A DNA stretch of 61,570 nt from the NCBI RefSeq assembly GCF_018780075.1, contig NZ_JADMKB010000043.1:1-61570 (forward strand), read 5' to 3'. Positions 36,143-45,038 of the stretch are shown piece by piece. Within the stretch, counting starts at the first letter, position 1, and the number at the start of each line of letters is the position of its first letter. Source of the DNA: Hydrogenophaga sp. GTDB lineage: Bacteria; Pseudomonadota; Gammaproteobacteria; Burkholderiales; Burkholderiaceae_C. The notes beneath the pieces are model-generated. The model saw nothing but the letters and a program-made list of their open reading frames with translations, ran no database searches and was not told the origin of the DNA. Made by a program: the position numbers and the translations under genes.

Positions 36143-37147
36143 TCAGAACGGTGGATCGTCGTCGCCGACGGCGGTGACGGCCTCCTGCTTGGGTTTGGCC
36201 GGTGCCGCGGCCGGGGCGTCGGGCATCGCCATGCCGGGCACGATCTCGCCGCCCAGGGCCTCGATCAGTTCGGGGATCAGCTTGTTCAGCTCGCCGGTGC
36301 TCAGCGCCACGTCGGTGTCGAAGCCGCTGTCGCCGTCGTCGGCGCGGTCGTCGAACACGCCTTCGAGGAACGCGAGCTTCTTGAGCTGCATGGACTCGGT
36401 GAGCACGAAGCCGATGCGGCCCTCCCAGCTCATGGCCAGGCGCGTGGGCAGCTTGCCCTCGGTGATGTGCTTGCGCACCTCGTCGGTGGCGAGGTTGTGG
36501 CGGGTGAACTTCACGACGCTCTTCTCTTCGTCGCCCGACTTCAGCTCGCACTCGCGCTCGACCGAGAAGCCGCCGGGGGCGCCACCTTCGTCTTCGTCCG
36601 ACACCGGTGCCGAGAGCCACGAGGTCATGGCGGTCTGCGGCGTCACGGCGGTCTGCAACAGGGTGAGGGACAGGTCGTTGAACACGTTGACCAGGGCGGT
36701 CACCAGCTCGTCGGCCTTGCCCTGGCTGCTGGCGTCGGTGACCAGCAGGCCGTTGGCCAGGTCGATCCAGACCCACACGGCCATGCGGCGCGGAAAGGCC
36801 TGCGGCAGCAGGGAGAGCAGCGCGTCTTCGCGCAGTTCTTTCATCTGCTTCTTGCCGGGCTTGCGGCCGGTGGTGGCCTCGATGTGCTCGGCTTCTTCGT
36901 CCGCCTTCTCGCGCACGACCGAGCCGGGCACGGCCTTGCTCTCGATCATCAGTTTGAGGATGCGCTGCCCGGCCACGGACTCGGCCAAGGGGCCATTCGC
37001 CTCGCCGCGCGGCTCGACCCAGCCCACGGCCTTGTCCTGCGTGGCACCGCAGGGCACAAAACGGGCCGCGTCGAGCGCGGCTTCCATGGCTTCCAGCGTC
37101 GCGCCCCAGCCGGGCGCGATGCGGTAGATCGTTACATTCTTGAACAC
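36143..37147 (-). CDS. rdgC: Recombination-associated protein RdgC
   Basis: A 334-residue RdgC, a ring-shaped DNA-binding protein that limits RecA activity. The start FKNVTIYRI and the motif RDALLSLLP are typical. The GTG at 37147 has AAGGA six bases upstream and matches the family start; no ATG is available. An alanine/proline-rich stretch precedes an acidic C-terminal end (DDDPPF). Confidence 0.92.
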   Translation of the reverse strand: MFKNVTIYRIAPGWGATLEAMEAALDAARFVPCGATQDKAVGWVEPRGEANGPLAESVAGQRILKLMIESKAVPGSVVREKADEEAEHIEATTGRKPGKKQMKELREDALLSLLPQAFPRRMAVWVWIDLANGLLVTDASSQGKADELVTALVNVFNDLSLTLLQTAVTPQTAMTSWLSAPVSDEDEGGAPGGFSVERECELKSGDEEKSVVKFTRHNLATDEVRKHITEGKLPTRLAMSWEGRIGFVLTESMQLKKLAFLEGVFDDRADDGDSGFDTDVALSTGELNKLIPELIEALGGEIVPGMAMPDAPAAAPAKPKQEAVTAVGDDDPPF

Positions 37148-37184
37148 GGAATTCCTTGGGTTGTGCCGGTGCGTTTTGGACCGG

Positions 37185-37223
37185 CGCCCCCTCCCGTCAG
37201 CGGGAGAGGGTTGGGGTGAGGGG
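37185..37223 (-). repeat. REP-like element
   Basis: Contains CTCCCG-tcag-CGGGAG and the GAGAGGGTTGGGGTGAGGGG string common in proteobacterial intergenic repeats. It lies behind pxpA. A related copy is at 40003-40042. Confidence 0.6.
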
Positions 37224-37253
37224 CTTTGATGATACCCAGCCCAACCCCGGGGT

Positions 37254-38027
37254 TCAGACCAGCGCGGGCAGCGGTGCGAGCCGGTAGCCCGCCGCCTCCA
37301 GCGCCTGCCGGATCTGCTGTGCCGAGGCCACGGCGTCGGGCCCGTCGCCGTGCACGCAGATGCTGTGAATGGGGGTCGGCAGGTGCTGGCCGTCGGCGGT
37401 GACGATGCCGCCGGCGTCGAGCATGCGCAGCACGTGCTGCACGCAGGCCTGGGCGTCGTGCAGCACGGCGCCGGGCTGCGAGCGCGGCGTGAGCTGGCCG
37501 TCGGCCTGGTAGCTGCGGTCGGCGAATACCTCGCGGCCCACGCGCAGGCCCGCCGCCTCGCCGGCCGCTTCCAGCGCCGAGAGGGCGGGCGCGAGCAGGA
37601 TGAGCTCTTGGTCCAGCGCCCGCACGGCGCGCGCCACGGTGGCGGCCACTTCGGCGTCGGCGCAGGCGATGTTGTTGAGCGCGCCGTGCGGCTTGACGTG
37701 CGTGACACTGCCGCCTTCAGCCGCGGCCATGGCCTGCAGCGCGCCCACCTGGTAGAGGATGGTGGCTTCGAGTTCTTTGGCCGACAGCTGCATGGCGCGG
37801 CGGCCGAAGCCCTGCAGGTCGGGGAAGGCCGGGTGCGCGCCCAGGCTCACGCCGTTGGCCAGCGCGAGGCGCACGGTCTCGCGCATCACGACCGGGTCGC
37901 CCGCGTGAAAACCGCAGGCGATGTTGGCGCTGCCAATCACCTGCAGCAGCGCCGTGTCGTCGCCCATGCGCCAGGCGCCGAAGCTTTCGCCGAGGTCGGC
38001 GTTGAGGTTGATGGTGGGTTGGGTCAT
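37254..38027 (-). CDS. pxpA: 5-oxoprolinase subunit A (LamB/YcsF family)
   Basis: A 257-residue PxpA. NLNADLGESFG at the start and SANIACGFHAGDP near 35-47 are family marks. With PxpB and PxpC it hydrolyses 5-oxoproline to glutamate at the cost of ATP. The ATG at 38027 has a perfect AGGAGG seven bases upstream, which decides against the TTG six bases earlier. That ribosome site is one arm of a 9-base inverted repeat and could be masked in RNA. Confidence 0.93.
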   Translation of the reverse strand: MTQPTINLNADLGESFGAWRMGDDTALLQVIGSANIACGFHAGDPVVMRETVRLALANGVSLGAHPAFPDLQGFGRRAMQLSAKELEATILYQVGALQAMAAAEGGSVTHVKPHGALNNIACADAEVAATVARAVRALDQELILLAPALSALEAAGEAAGLRVGREVFADRSYQADGQLTPRSQPGAVLHDAQACVQHVLRMLDAGGIVTADGQHLPTPIHSICVHGDGPDAVASAQQIRQALEAAGYRLAPLPALV

Positions 38028-38031
38028 GGTC

Positions 38032-38064
38032 AAGCCTCCTGCCGAGCCGCCTCAAAGGAGGCTT
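38032..38064 (-). promoter_or_regulatory. RNA hairpin masking the pxpA ribosome site
   Basis: On the minus strand AAGCCTCCT, 15 bases, AGGAGGCTT. The second arm contains the whole Shine-Dalgarno sequence of pxpA. The 9-base perfect stem would hide it until translation from pxpC, a ligand or heat opens it. Confidence 0.6.
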
Positions 38065-38129
38065 GTGCCACCTTGGGGGGTCGTGAGAACACGAAGTGTC
38101 GAACGTGGGGGTGCATGGTGTGCTCCTGG

Positions 38130-39167
38130 TCAGGGGTCGGCGCGCAGCATGCCGTCGATCAGATTGGACGTGTACAGCGCGGTTTCGTCCACCGTACCGG
38201 GCGGCAGGTAGGTCTCGCGCGCGTTGAGCCAGCGTTGCCAGCGCGCGCGTTCGTCGTTCAGCACGCGCTGGGCCTGCTCGAGGTCCACCGCTTCGAATCG
38301 CACGCGGGTGCCGGGACGCAGGTGCGCGAGCCGCGGCAGGTCGGCGCTGATCACGGTGGCGATCTTGGGGTAGCCGCCCACGGTCTGGCCGTCGGCGAGC
38401 AGCACGATGGGCTGGCCGTTGGCGGGCACCTGGATCGCGCCGGGTGTGACGCCGTCGGACACGATGTCCGCCGCCGCAGCGTTGACGTGCGCCAGCGCCT
38501 CGCCCAAAAACCGCAGGCCCATGCGGTCCTGCGCGGCGGTGGCTTCCCAGTCTTGGCCCAGGAACTGGGCGATGGCGTCGGGGCTGAAGTGGTCTTGTTG
38601 CGGCCCGAGCAGCACGCGCACCGGGCCCTCGCTGGCCGTCCACGGCGAACGGCAACGCCACTCCCTCGGGTCGGCATGGCCCCAGGCGCCACAGGGCAGC
38701 GGATCGCCCGGTCGGAAGGCGCGGCCCAGCACGCCGGCCAGGCCCGCGCGCCAGTAGCTGGAGCGGCTGCTGAGCTGGGGTTCGACCAGCAACCCGCCGG
38801 CCACGGCGAGGTAGGCACAACCGCTCTCGGCCGTGCCGAGCAGCAGCTGGTCGCCCTCGCGCAAGGTGGCGCTGTGCCAGGCGGGCAGGGGGCTGCGGCC
38901 GCCGTCGGCCCGCAGGCAGGTGGCGACGATGCGGCCCGCCAGCGCCACACGCACCGGTCCGGCCTTCACGCGCAGCACCGTGCCCGTGCCGCGCAGCTCC
39001 AGCACGGCGGCGTCCGCGGGGTTGCCGAGCAGGGCGTTGGCCGCGCGGGCCAGCGGTCCGTCGAGCCAGCCCGAGAGCGGCATGCCGTGGTGCCGGTGGC
39101 CCGCGCGGCCACCGTCCTGCACGGTGGTGCCGATGCCGGGTTGAACGATCTCCAGAAGTCCGTTCAC
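38130..39167 (-). CDS. pxpC: 5-oxoprolinase subunit C (KipA family)
   Basis: A 345-residue PxpC of the biotin-dependent carboxyltransferase-like family. The start reads LLEIVQPGIGTTVQDGGR, a family mark. GTG start at 39167 with GAAGG upstream. It follows pxpB by 40 bases and is separated from pxpA by 102 bases that hold the hairpin. Confidence 0.92.
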   Translation of the reverse strand: MNGLLEIVQPGIGTTVQDGGRAGHRHHGMPLSGWLDGPLARAANALLGNPADAAVLELRGTGTVLRVKAGPVRVALAGRIVATCLRADGGRSPLPAWHSATLREGDQLLLGTAESGCAYLAVAGGLLVEPQLSSRSSYWRAGLAGVLGRAFRPGDPLPCGAWGHADPREWRCRSPWTASEGPVRVLLGPQQDHFSPDAIAQFLGQDWEATAAQDRMGLRFLGEALAHVNAAAADIVSDGVTPGAIQVPANGQPIVLLADGQTVGGYPKIATVISADLPRLAHLRPGTRVRFEAVDLEQAQRVLNDERARWQRWLNARETYLPPGTVDETALYTSNLIDGMLRADP

Positions 39168-39207
39168 GGGGAAACCTTCGTCCAGCGGACTGCTTGGCGA
39201 GCTGGGC

Positions 39208-39963
39208 TCATTGTTCGGGCGCCTTCAGAAACGTCTCACGCGGCAGGCCCCGCGCGATGTCGATGGCGAGCCGGTCGTGGGTCGCGCGGTCCACCGCGAA
39301 GCAGCGCACGCTGTCGCCGGCTGCGAGCAGGGCCGGCTGCTCGGCGTGGCGCAGGTCGAACAGCACCACCGGCGTGCGGCCCAGCAGATTCCAGCCGCCG
39401 GGGCTGTCCCACGGATAGACGGCACACATCTCGCCGGCCACGGCCAGCGACTGCGCGGGCACCTTCTGGCGCGGCGCGGGCAGGCGGGGCATCTGCAGTT
39501 CTGGCGGTACGCCGCCCATGTAGGGGAAGCCGGGCTGGAAGCCCAGCATGTAGACCCGGAAGGTCGCGGCGAGCAGGCGCTGGATCACCTCGGCCGGCGA
39601 CAGCCCCTTGGCTTCGGCCAGGCGCGGCAGGTCGGGCGCGCAGTCGGCGTCGAAGCACACCGGCAGGTGCCAGAGGTGGCCGGGCTGCATGTCCTGATGC
39701 CCCTCTTGCGCCAACGCCTGCAGCCGTTCGCCCAGCGCGACCGCATCGACCTCCAGCGGGTCGTAGTGCACCGTGAGCGAGCGGAAGGTGGGCACCACAT
39801 CGGTGATCGATGCGAGCAGCGGTTCCGCGCCACGCCGCTGCGCCACCCGCTCGGCCAGGCCCATCACGCGGGCGTTGATGGCCGGGTCGATGGCGCTGCC
39901 GAACTCCAGCGTCCAGGCGCTGTCGCCGAGGGCGAGCAGGCGGGGGGGCGTGTCAGGACTCAT
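39208..39963 (-). CDS. pxpB: 5-oxoprolinase subunit B (KipI family)
   Basis: A 251-residue PxpB. GFQPGFPYMGGVP near 142-154 and DSPGGWNLLGRTP near 187-199 are the conserved segments. It is first in the pxpBCA order. The ribosome site before the ATG at 39963 is weak. Confidence 0.92.
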   Translation of the reverse strand: MSPDTPPRLLALGDSAWTLEFGSAIDPAINARVMGLAERVAQRRGAEPLLASITDVVPTFRSLTVHYDPLEVDAVALGERLQALAQEGHQDMQPGHLWHLPVCFDADCAPDLPRLAEAKGLSPAEVIQRLLAATFRVYMLGFQPGFPYMGGVPPELQMPRLPAPRQKVPAQSLAVAGEMCAVYPWDSPGGWNLLGRTPVVLFDLRHAEQPALLAAGDSVRCFAVDRATHDRLAIDIARGLPRETFLKAPEQ

Positions 39964-40002
39964 GGGAGGTGATTTGCGACAGGGAGACCAGGGCTCGGCG
40001 GC

Positions 40003-40042
40003 GGCCCCTCACCCCAGCCCTCTCCCCAGAGGGGCGAGGGAG
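40003..40042 (+). repeat. REP-like element
   Basis: GGCCCCTCACCCCAGCCC followed by a CTCTCCCCagAGGGGCGAG hairpin. Lies 40 bases before the pxpB start, in the opposite sense to the copy behind pxpA relative to the operon. Confidence 0.6.
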
Positions 40043-40100
40043 CCAGGCACGAGACGCGCAGCGGCAGAGGCTCCCACATACAGCCGGAGCGCGTGCCCCC

Positions 40101-40185
40101 ACCCAGAGCAGCCGTGGAACCGGCTTTGCCGGGCCACCAGCTGCGTCCCCCTCAGGGGGGAAGACGCGAAGCGGCGCAGGGGGGT
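40101..40185 (-). repeat. 3'-end repeat, copy 9 (type A)
   Basis: Lies about 20 bases after the stop of the MarR-like gene. Minus strand: C-run, GCGCCGCTTCGCG, CCCCCCTGAGGGGG hairpin, GGCCCGGCAAAGCCGGTTCC and a GCTCTGGGT tail. Confidence 0.85.
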
Positions 40186-40205
40186 CTTCACAGTACCGGG
40201 GGTGT

Positions 40206-40754
40206 TCACAATGACGCCGCGGACCGCGCCGCCTGGTCGTACATGCCCGAGAGCACGCGCAGCAGGCGCGCCAGCTCGCCGATGTCCTTGTTGAGCCCGT
40301 CGTCCGCGTGCAGCGCCTGGATCAGGCATTGCTCGCGGATCTCGCGGTAGCGTTGCACGCTGACGCTGCCCGCCTCGGTGGCGGCGTAGGTGACCTCTTT
40401 GCCCGACTTGCTGGACACCACCACGCCCAGGCTCACGAGCTTCTTGAGCGAGTAGTTGACGAGGTGGGTGTCCTCGATGTTCATGATGAAACAGATGTCC
40501 GAGAGGCGCTTGTCCCGCGCGCGGTGCGAGACGTGGTGCAGCACCAGCACGTCCAGCGGCATCAGGTCTTTCAGGCCGGCGGCCGACATGCAGTGCACCA
40601 CCCAGCGGTGGAAGGCGTTGCTCGCCACGATCAGGCCGAACTCGAACTCGCTCATCTCCGCGCTCTGGGGCGAGACCAGGTGCGCCGACGACACGATGTG
40701 CGAGCCGGGCGCCTTCGCGGCGGGCGTGGATGTTGCTTTGGGTGTCTTGGCCAT
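40206..40754 (-). CDS. MarR-like winged helix regulator
   Basis: A 182-residue protein with a winged helix domain (about 65-140: LDVLVLHHVSHRARDKRLSDI then YSLKKLVSLGVV), as in MarR-type regulators of the winged-helix DNA-binding family that accompany TRAP or catabolic genes. The first 35 residues are alanine- and lysine-rich. It diverges from the TRAP transporter operon; three 11-base iterons between them are the likely operator. A ligand cannot be read from the sequence. Confidence 0.8.
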   Translation of the reverse strand: MAKTPKATSTPAAKAPGSHIVSSAHLVSPQSAEMSEFEFGLIVASNAFHRWVVHCMSAAGLKDLMPLDVLVLHHVSHRARDKRLSDICFIMNIEDTHLVNYSLKKLVSLGVVVSSKSGKEVTYAATEAGSVSVQRYREIREQCLIQALHADDGLNKDIGELARLLRVLSGMYDQAARSAASL

Positions 40755-40778
40755 GGGCGCTCCTTCGATGGCCCGAAG

Positions 40779-40806
40779 TTTAGATTTTTTGCTGATGATT
40801 TGCCAA
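40779..40806 (-). promoter_or_regulatory. Promoter of the MarR-like gene
   Basis: On the minus strand TTGGCA (40801-40806), 16 bases, TCTAAA (40779-40784). The -35 element lies within iteron 2, so binding to the iterons would repress this gene. Confidence 0.5.
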
Positions 40807-40820
40807 CGATTTGTTGACGA
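40788..40820. repeat. Three tandem 11-base iterons, operator candidate
   Basis: TTTGCTGATGA, TTTGCCAACGA and TTTGTTGACGA follow each other without gaps; consensus TTTGYYRAYGA. The 11-base period is one helical turn, so all copies face the same side of the DNA. They cover the -35 region of the MarR-like gene and a TTGACG (40814-40819) usable for the TRAP operon. Confidence 0.75.
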
Positions 40821-40928
40821 TAAGGGAAAACACCCATCACAATCCGGCGGCCCGGCGCCTACATTCCGTGCACCCTTTCCCCGCAGGACGTCCCTGCAAT
40901 CTGTTCCACCTCACCCACCGGAGCTCCC

Positions 40929-41903
40929 ATGAAACGTCGCGCTTTCCAACTCTCGATGGCCGCTGCCGCCGTCGCGTTGTCCACCTCGGCCTTCGCCCAG
41001 GCCAAGTGGGACCTGGCCACGGCCTACCCGGCCACCAATTTCCACACGGCCAACATCAGCCAGTTCGCGGCCGACGTGGACAAGGCCAGCGGCGGCAAGC
41101 TCAAGATCACGGTGCACGCCAACGCCGCGCTGTTCAAGGCGCCCGAGATCAAGCGCGCGGTGCAGGGCGGTCAGGCGCAGGCTGGCGAAATCCTGATGGC
41201 CAACTACCAGAACGAATGGGCCCTCTTCGGCGCCGACGGGCTGCCGTTCCTGGCCGACAGCTACGACGAATCGGCCAAGCTCTGGAAGGTGCAGCGCCCG
41301 GTGGTGGAGAAGAAGCTGGCCGAGCAGGGCATGATGGTGTTGTACGCCGTGCCATGGCCGCCGCAGGGCGTGTACAGCAAGAAGCCGCTGAACAGCGCGG
41401 CCGACCTCAAGGGCATCAAGTGGCGCGCCTACAGCCCGGCCACTGCCCGCATCGCCGAGCTGGTGGGCGCACAGCCCGTCACCGTGCAGGCCGCTGAAGT
41501 GAGCCAGGCGTTTGCCACCGGCGTGACCGAAAGCATGATGTCCAGCGGCTCCACCGGCGCCGACGCCAAGCTGTACGAGCACGTGAAGTATTGGTACGAC
41601 ACCCAGGCCTGGTTGCCCAAGAACGCGCTGCTGGTGAACAAGAAAGCCTTCGATGCGCTGGACAAGCCCACGCAGGACGCGGTGCTGAAGGCCGCCGCCG
41701 ACGCCGAGACCCGCGGCTGGGCCGAGAGCAAGAAGGCCAACGGCGAGAGCCTGGACAAGCTCAAGGCCGGTGGCATGCAGATCCTGCCGGCCCCGGCCGC
41801 GCTGAAGACCGACATGAAGAAGGTCGGTGACACCATGCTCAAGGAGTGGCTGGAGAAGGCCGGTCCTGAAGGCCAGGCCATGGTCGACGCGTTCCGCAAG
41901 TGA
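40929..41903 (+). CDS. TRAP transporter binding protein, DctP type
   Basis: A 324-residue periplasmic binding protein with signal peptide (1-23, ending AFA). The DctP fold has the carboxylate-binding arginine in the WRAYSPATARI segment (about 164-175). It captures a carboxylic acid for the DctQM permease. Neighbours (MarR-like regulator, oxidase, racemase, oxoprolinase) hint at an amino acid-like or oxo-acid substrate. Confidence 0.9.
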   Translation: MKRRAFQLSMAAAAVALSTSAFAQAKWDLATAYPATNFHTANISQFAADVDKASGGKLKITVHANAALFKAPEIKRAVQGGQAQAGEILMANYQNEWALFGADGLPFLADSYDESAKLWKVQRPVVEKKLAEQGMMVLYAVPWPPQGVYSKKPLNSAADLKGIKWRAYSPATARIAELVGAQPVTVQAAEVSQAFATGVTESMMSSGSTGADAKLYEHVKYWYDTQAWLPKNALLVNKKAFDALDKPTQDAVLKAAADAETRGWAESKKANGESLDKLKAGGMQILPAPAALKTDMKKVGDTMLKEWLEKAGPEGQAMVDAFRK

Positions 41904-42424
41904 GCCACGACGGCACCATGCGGCGCACGCTCAATGCCTTGTACGACGGCTGCGCCTGGCTCGCGGCGGTGTTCATGATCGGCGTGCTGGTCATGGTGCT
42001 GCTGTCGGTGCTGGGCCGGCAGTTCAATTTCCACGTGCCGGGCACGGACGCCTACGCGGGCTACACCATGGCCGCGGCCGGCTTCCTGGCGCTGGCGCAC
42101 ACGCTCAAGCGCAACGAACACATCCGCGTCACGCTGGTGCTGGGCAAGCTCACCGGCCGCGCCCGCCAGGGCCTGGAGCTGTGGTCGCTGACCGCAGCGG
42201 TGCTGCTCTCCGGGCTGTTCGCCTGGTTTGCGGTGCGGCTGGTGTGGCAGTCGCACGAATTCAACGACATCTCCACCGGCAACGACGCCACGCCGCTGTG
42301 GATTCCCCAGCTGGCGATGGCGCTGGGCACGCTGGTGCTGTTCGTCGCCTTCGTGGACGAATGGGTGCTCGAAGCCCGTGGCCAGCGGCAACGCATCGAC
42401 GGATCGGAGACCCGACATGAATGA
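41900..42424 (+). CDS. TRAP transporter small permease, DctQ type
   Basis: A 174-residue membrane protein with four transmembrane helices and the DctQ core (VLGRQFNFHVPGTDAYAGY near 36-54). The GTG at 41900 overlaps the DctP stop; an ATG at 41918 is the alternative start and gives 168 residues. It overlaps the DctM gene by eight bases. Confidence 0.9.
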   Translation: MSHDGTMRRTLNALYDGCAWLAAVFMIGVLVMVLLSVLGRQFNFHVPGTDAYAGYTMAAAGFLALAHTLKRNEHIRVTLVLGKLTGRARQGLELWSLTAAVLLSGLFAWFAVRLVWQSHEFNDISTGNDATPLWIPQLAMALGTLVLFVAFVDEWVLEARGQRQRIDGSETRHE

Positions 42425-43712
42425 CATGGTCGTCACCGGCTTTCTGATCGTTGCCCTGTTTGCGCTGTTGGGCAGCGGCGTCTGGATCGGCCTCACGCTG
42501 GCGGGCGTGGCCTGGATCGGCATGGAGCTGTTTTCGTCGCGCAGCGCGGGCGACGCCATGGCCGTCACCATCTGGGGCTCGGCCAGCAGCTGGACGCTGA
42601 CCGCGCTGCCGTTGTTCGTGTGGATGGGCGAGATCCTGTTCCGCACCAAGCTGTCGGAGAACATGTTCAAGGGCCTGGCGCCCTGGGTCAACGCGCTGCC
42701 GGGCCGGCTGCTGCACACCAACATCCTGGGCAGCACCATTTTTGCAGCGGTGTCGGGCTCGTCGGCCGCGACCTGCGCCACCATCGGCAAGATGACGATT
42801 CCCGAGCTGACCGCGCGCGGCTACCCGCCGGAGCGCGTCATCGGTTCGCTCGGTGGCGCGAGCACGCTGGGCCTGCTGATCCCGCCGTCGATCGTGATGA
42901 TCGTGTACGGCGTCGCCGCCGAGGTGTCGATCGCCAAGCTGTTCGTGGCGGGCGTGATTCCGGGGCTGATGCTCGCGGGGCTGTTCAGCGGCTACCTGAT
43001 GGTCTGGTCGCTGCTCAACCCCGACAAGATCCCCGAAGCCGATGCCGACATGAGCTTCACGGAAAAACTGCGCGCCTCCAGCGAGCTCATTCCGGTGGTG
43101 CTGCTCATCGGCGGCGTGATCGGCTCGATCTACGTGGGCGTGGCAACAGCCACCGAGGCGGCCGCCATCGGCGTGGTCGGCTCGCTGATGCTGTCGGCCT
43201 ACCAGAAGTCGCTCAACTGGCAGAACTTCAAGGACGCGCTGCTGGGGGCCACGAGGCTGTACTGCATGATGGCGCTGATCCTCGCCGGGGCCGCCTTCCT
43301 CACCCTGTCCATGGGCTACATCGGCCTGCCGCGTCACCTCGCCGAGTGGGTCGGATCGCTGGGCCTGTCGCCGGGCCTGTTGCTGATCGCGCTGGCGCTG
43401 TTCTACATCGTGCTGGGCTGTTTCCTCGACGGCATTTCCATGATCGTGCTGACCATGGGGGTCATCGTGCCCACGGTGCAGGCCGCGGGCATCGACCTGA
43501 TCTGGTTCGGCATCTTCATCGTGATCGTGGTGGAGATGGCACAGATCACGCCGCCGGTGGGCTTCAACCTGTTTGTGCTGCAGGGCATGACCCAGCGCGA
43601 GATCAACTGGATCGCCAGGGTCTGCCTGCCTTACTTTTTCCTCATGGTGCTGGCGGTGTGCCTGCTCTGGTGGTTCCCCTCCATCGTGATGTGGCTGCCG
43701 GGGAACATGTGA
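42417..43712 (+). CDS. TRAP transporter large permease, DctM type
   Basis: A 431-residue permease with about 12 helices. The conserved GSTIFAAVSGSSAATCATIG stretch (about 105-124) and STLGLLIPPSIVMIVYG mark the DctM family. GGAGA precedes the ATG at 42417. Only nine bases separate its stop from the convergent oxidase gene. Confidence 0.93.
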   Translation: MNDMVVTGFLIVALFALLGSGVWIGLTLAGVAWIGMELFSSRSAGDAMAVTIWGSASSWTLTALPLFVWMGEILFRTKLSENMFKGLAPWVNALPGRLLHTNILGSTIFAAVSGSSAATCATIGKMTIPELTARGYPPERVIGSLGGASTLGLLIPPSIVMIVYGVAAEVSIAKLFVAGVIPGLMLAGLFSGYLMVWSLLNPDKIPEADADMSFTEKLRASSELIPVVLLIGGVIGSIYVGVATATEAAAIGVVGSLMLSAYQKSLNWQNFKDALLGATRLYCMMALILAGAAFLTLSMGYIGLPRHLAEWVGSLGLSPGLLLIALALFYIVLGCFLDGISMIVLTMGVIVPTVQAAGIDLIWFGIFIVIVVEMAQITPPVGFNLFVLQGMTQREINWIARVCLPYFFLMVLAVCLLWWFPSIVMWLPGNM

Positions 43713-43721
43713 CCGTTGTGT

Positions 43722-44990
43722 TCAGGCCCGCAGAAAGCGCTGTGGCCTGAACGGGCGCGGGTCGATGGTGGTGGGCTCGCCCAGCATGAGTTGGGACAGC
43801 AGCTCACCGGTCCCCGGTCCCGTCGAGAACCCGACGTGCTGGTGCCCCAGCGCCAGCCAGACACCGGGCCGGCCGGGGCATTCCCCCACCATCGGGCGGC
43901 TGTCGGGCAGGGTGGGGCGGCTGCCCAGCCAGTCGGGCTCGGCCGTGCGTTCGCCCATCGCCAGCGCCTCGCGCGCGGCCCGTTCGGCGGCGTTCAGTTG
44001 TCCAGGTCTCAGTGGCGCGTGTTGCGCGTTGAGTTCCACCCCGGTGGTCAGGCGCAGCCCTTGCGCCATGGGTGCCAGCACGTAGCCTGCCGCCGTGTCG
44101 TAGACCGGGCGGTTCAGCGTTGCGCCGTTCACCGGGTTGAGGTGCCGGTGGTAGCCGCGCTCGAAGCCCATGGGCAACTTCAAACCGAGCTGCTGTCGAA
44201 GGAAGTCGCGCGACCACGGGCCGAGCGCGATGACCACGTGATCGGCACGCTGGGTTCCCCCGCCGGCCGTGTCGACGCTCCAACCATCACCATCCCGGTG
44301 CAACCGAGTGGCCTCGGAGGTCATCACCCGTCCACCCAGTTCCACCAGCCACCTCGCGTAGGCGCGCACGACCTCACCGGGGCTGTCCACCGAGCTGGCG
44401 TCTTTCACCCACAGGGCCTTGCGGAAGATGGGTTGCAGGTGCGGTTCCAGGTCGTGCAGTTCGTGCGGGGCCAGCACGGCGGTGGCCACACCGAACCGGG
44501 CCAGGGTCTCGCGCCCGAAAGCGCCCGCCCCGAACCCCGTCTCGCTGCGGTAGAGGAACAGCCAGCCCTCATCTCGCCGGCGGTGCGCGACACCGGCCGC
44601 CGCCATCCACGCTCGGTGCACGGTGCCGGAATGACGGATGAGCGCGTCGAGTGCCGTGGTGGTGTCGCGAAAGGCCTGTTCGCGCGCATGGGCGAGGAAC
44701 GAGAGCCCCCAGCGCCATTGATCCAGCAACCCCAGCGGGTGGTATCGAAAGCCCGGGCTGCGCCCGCGCAGCAGGCCCGGCAGCTGCGACCACAGCCGGG
44801 GGTGGTTGAACGGCATGAGCGAGCTGCGCGCCAGCACACCCGCGTTGCCGTGCGAGGTGGCGGCACCCGGCCCCAGCGGGTCGATCACGGTCACGTCCAG
44901 GCCGCGTTGGCGCAACGAGAGCGCGCAAGCGATGCCCACCATGCCTGCGCCCAGCACCACCACCTGTTGTCCCAGCCTTGCCTGCGTCAT
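43722..44990 (-). CDS. FAD-dependent amino acid oxidase/dehydrogenase, DadA-like
   Basis: A 422-residue DAO-family flavoprotein with G14-x-G16-x2-G19 (VVLGAGMVG) and a C-terminal GHQHVGFSTGPGTGELL segment typical of D-amino acid dehydrogenases. It probably oxidises a D-amino acid or related amine to a keto acid. Convergent with the TRAP operon and divergent from the racemase gene across 48 bases, so a shared catabolic function is likely. The substrate is not known. Confidence 0.8.
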   Translation of the reverse strand: MTQARLGQQVVVLGAGMVGIACALSLRQRGLDVTVIDPLGPGAATSHGNAGVLARSSLMPFNHPRLWSQLPGLLRGRSPGFRYHPLGLLDQWRWGLSFLAHAREQAFRDTTTALDALIRHSGTVHRAWMAAAGVAHRRRDEGWLFLYRSETGFGAGAFGRETLARFGVATAVLAPHELHDLEPHLQPIFRKALWVKDASSVDSPGEVVRAYARWLVELGGRVMTSEATRLHRDGDGWSVDTAGGGTQRADHVVIALGPWSRDFLRQQLGLKLPMGFERGYHRHLNPVNGATLNRPVYDTAAGYVLAPMAQGLRLTTGVELNAQHAPLRPGQLNAAERAAREALAMGERTAEPDWLGSRPTLPDSRPMVGECPGRPGVWLALGHQHVGFSTGPGTGELLSQLMLGEPTTIDPRPFRPQRFLRA

Positions 44991-45038
44991 GCTCCAATGA
45001 TTCCTTCGTTGATGCTTTTCCACCCTCAGCTTATCGCC

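Noticed and set aside
38056..38110. Possible eleventh copy of the 3'-end repeat behind pxpC
   Set aside because: Only a G-run and a short imperfect stem resemble the family; the conserved blocks are missing.
39965..39981. Third copy of the TTTGCGACA half-site, before pxpB
   Set aside because: Only 11 of 17 positions match the 3575 palindrome and the left arm is absent; this is within chance.
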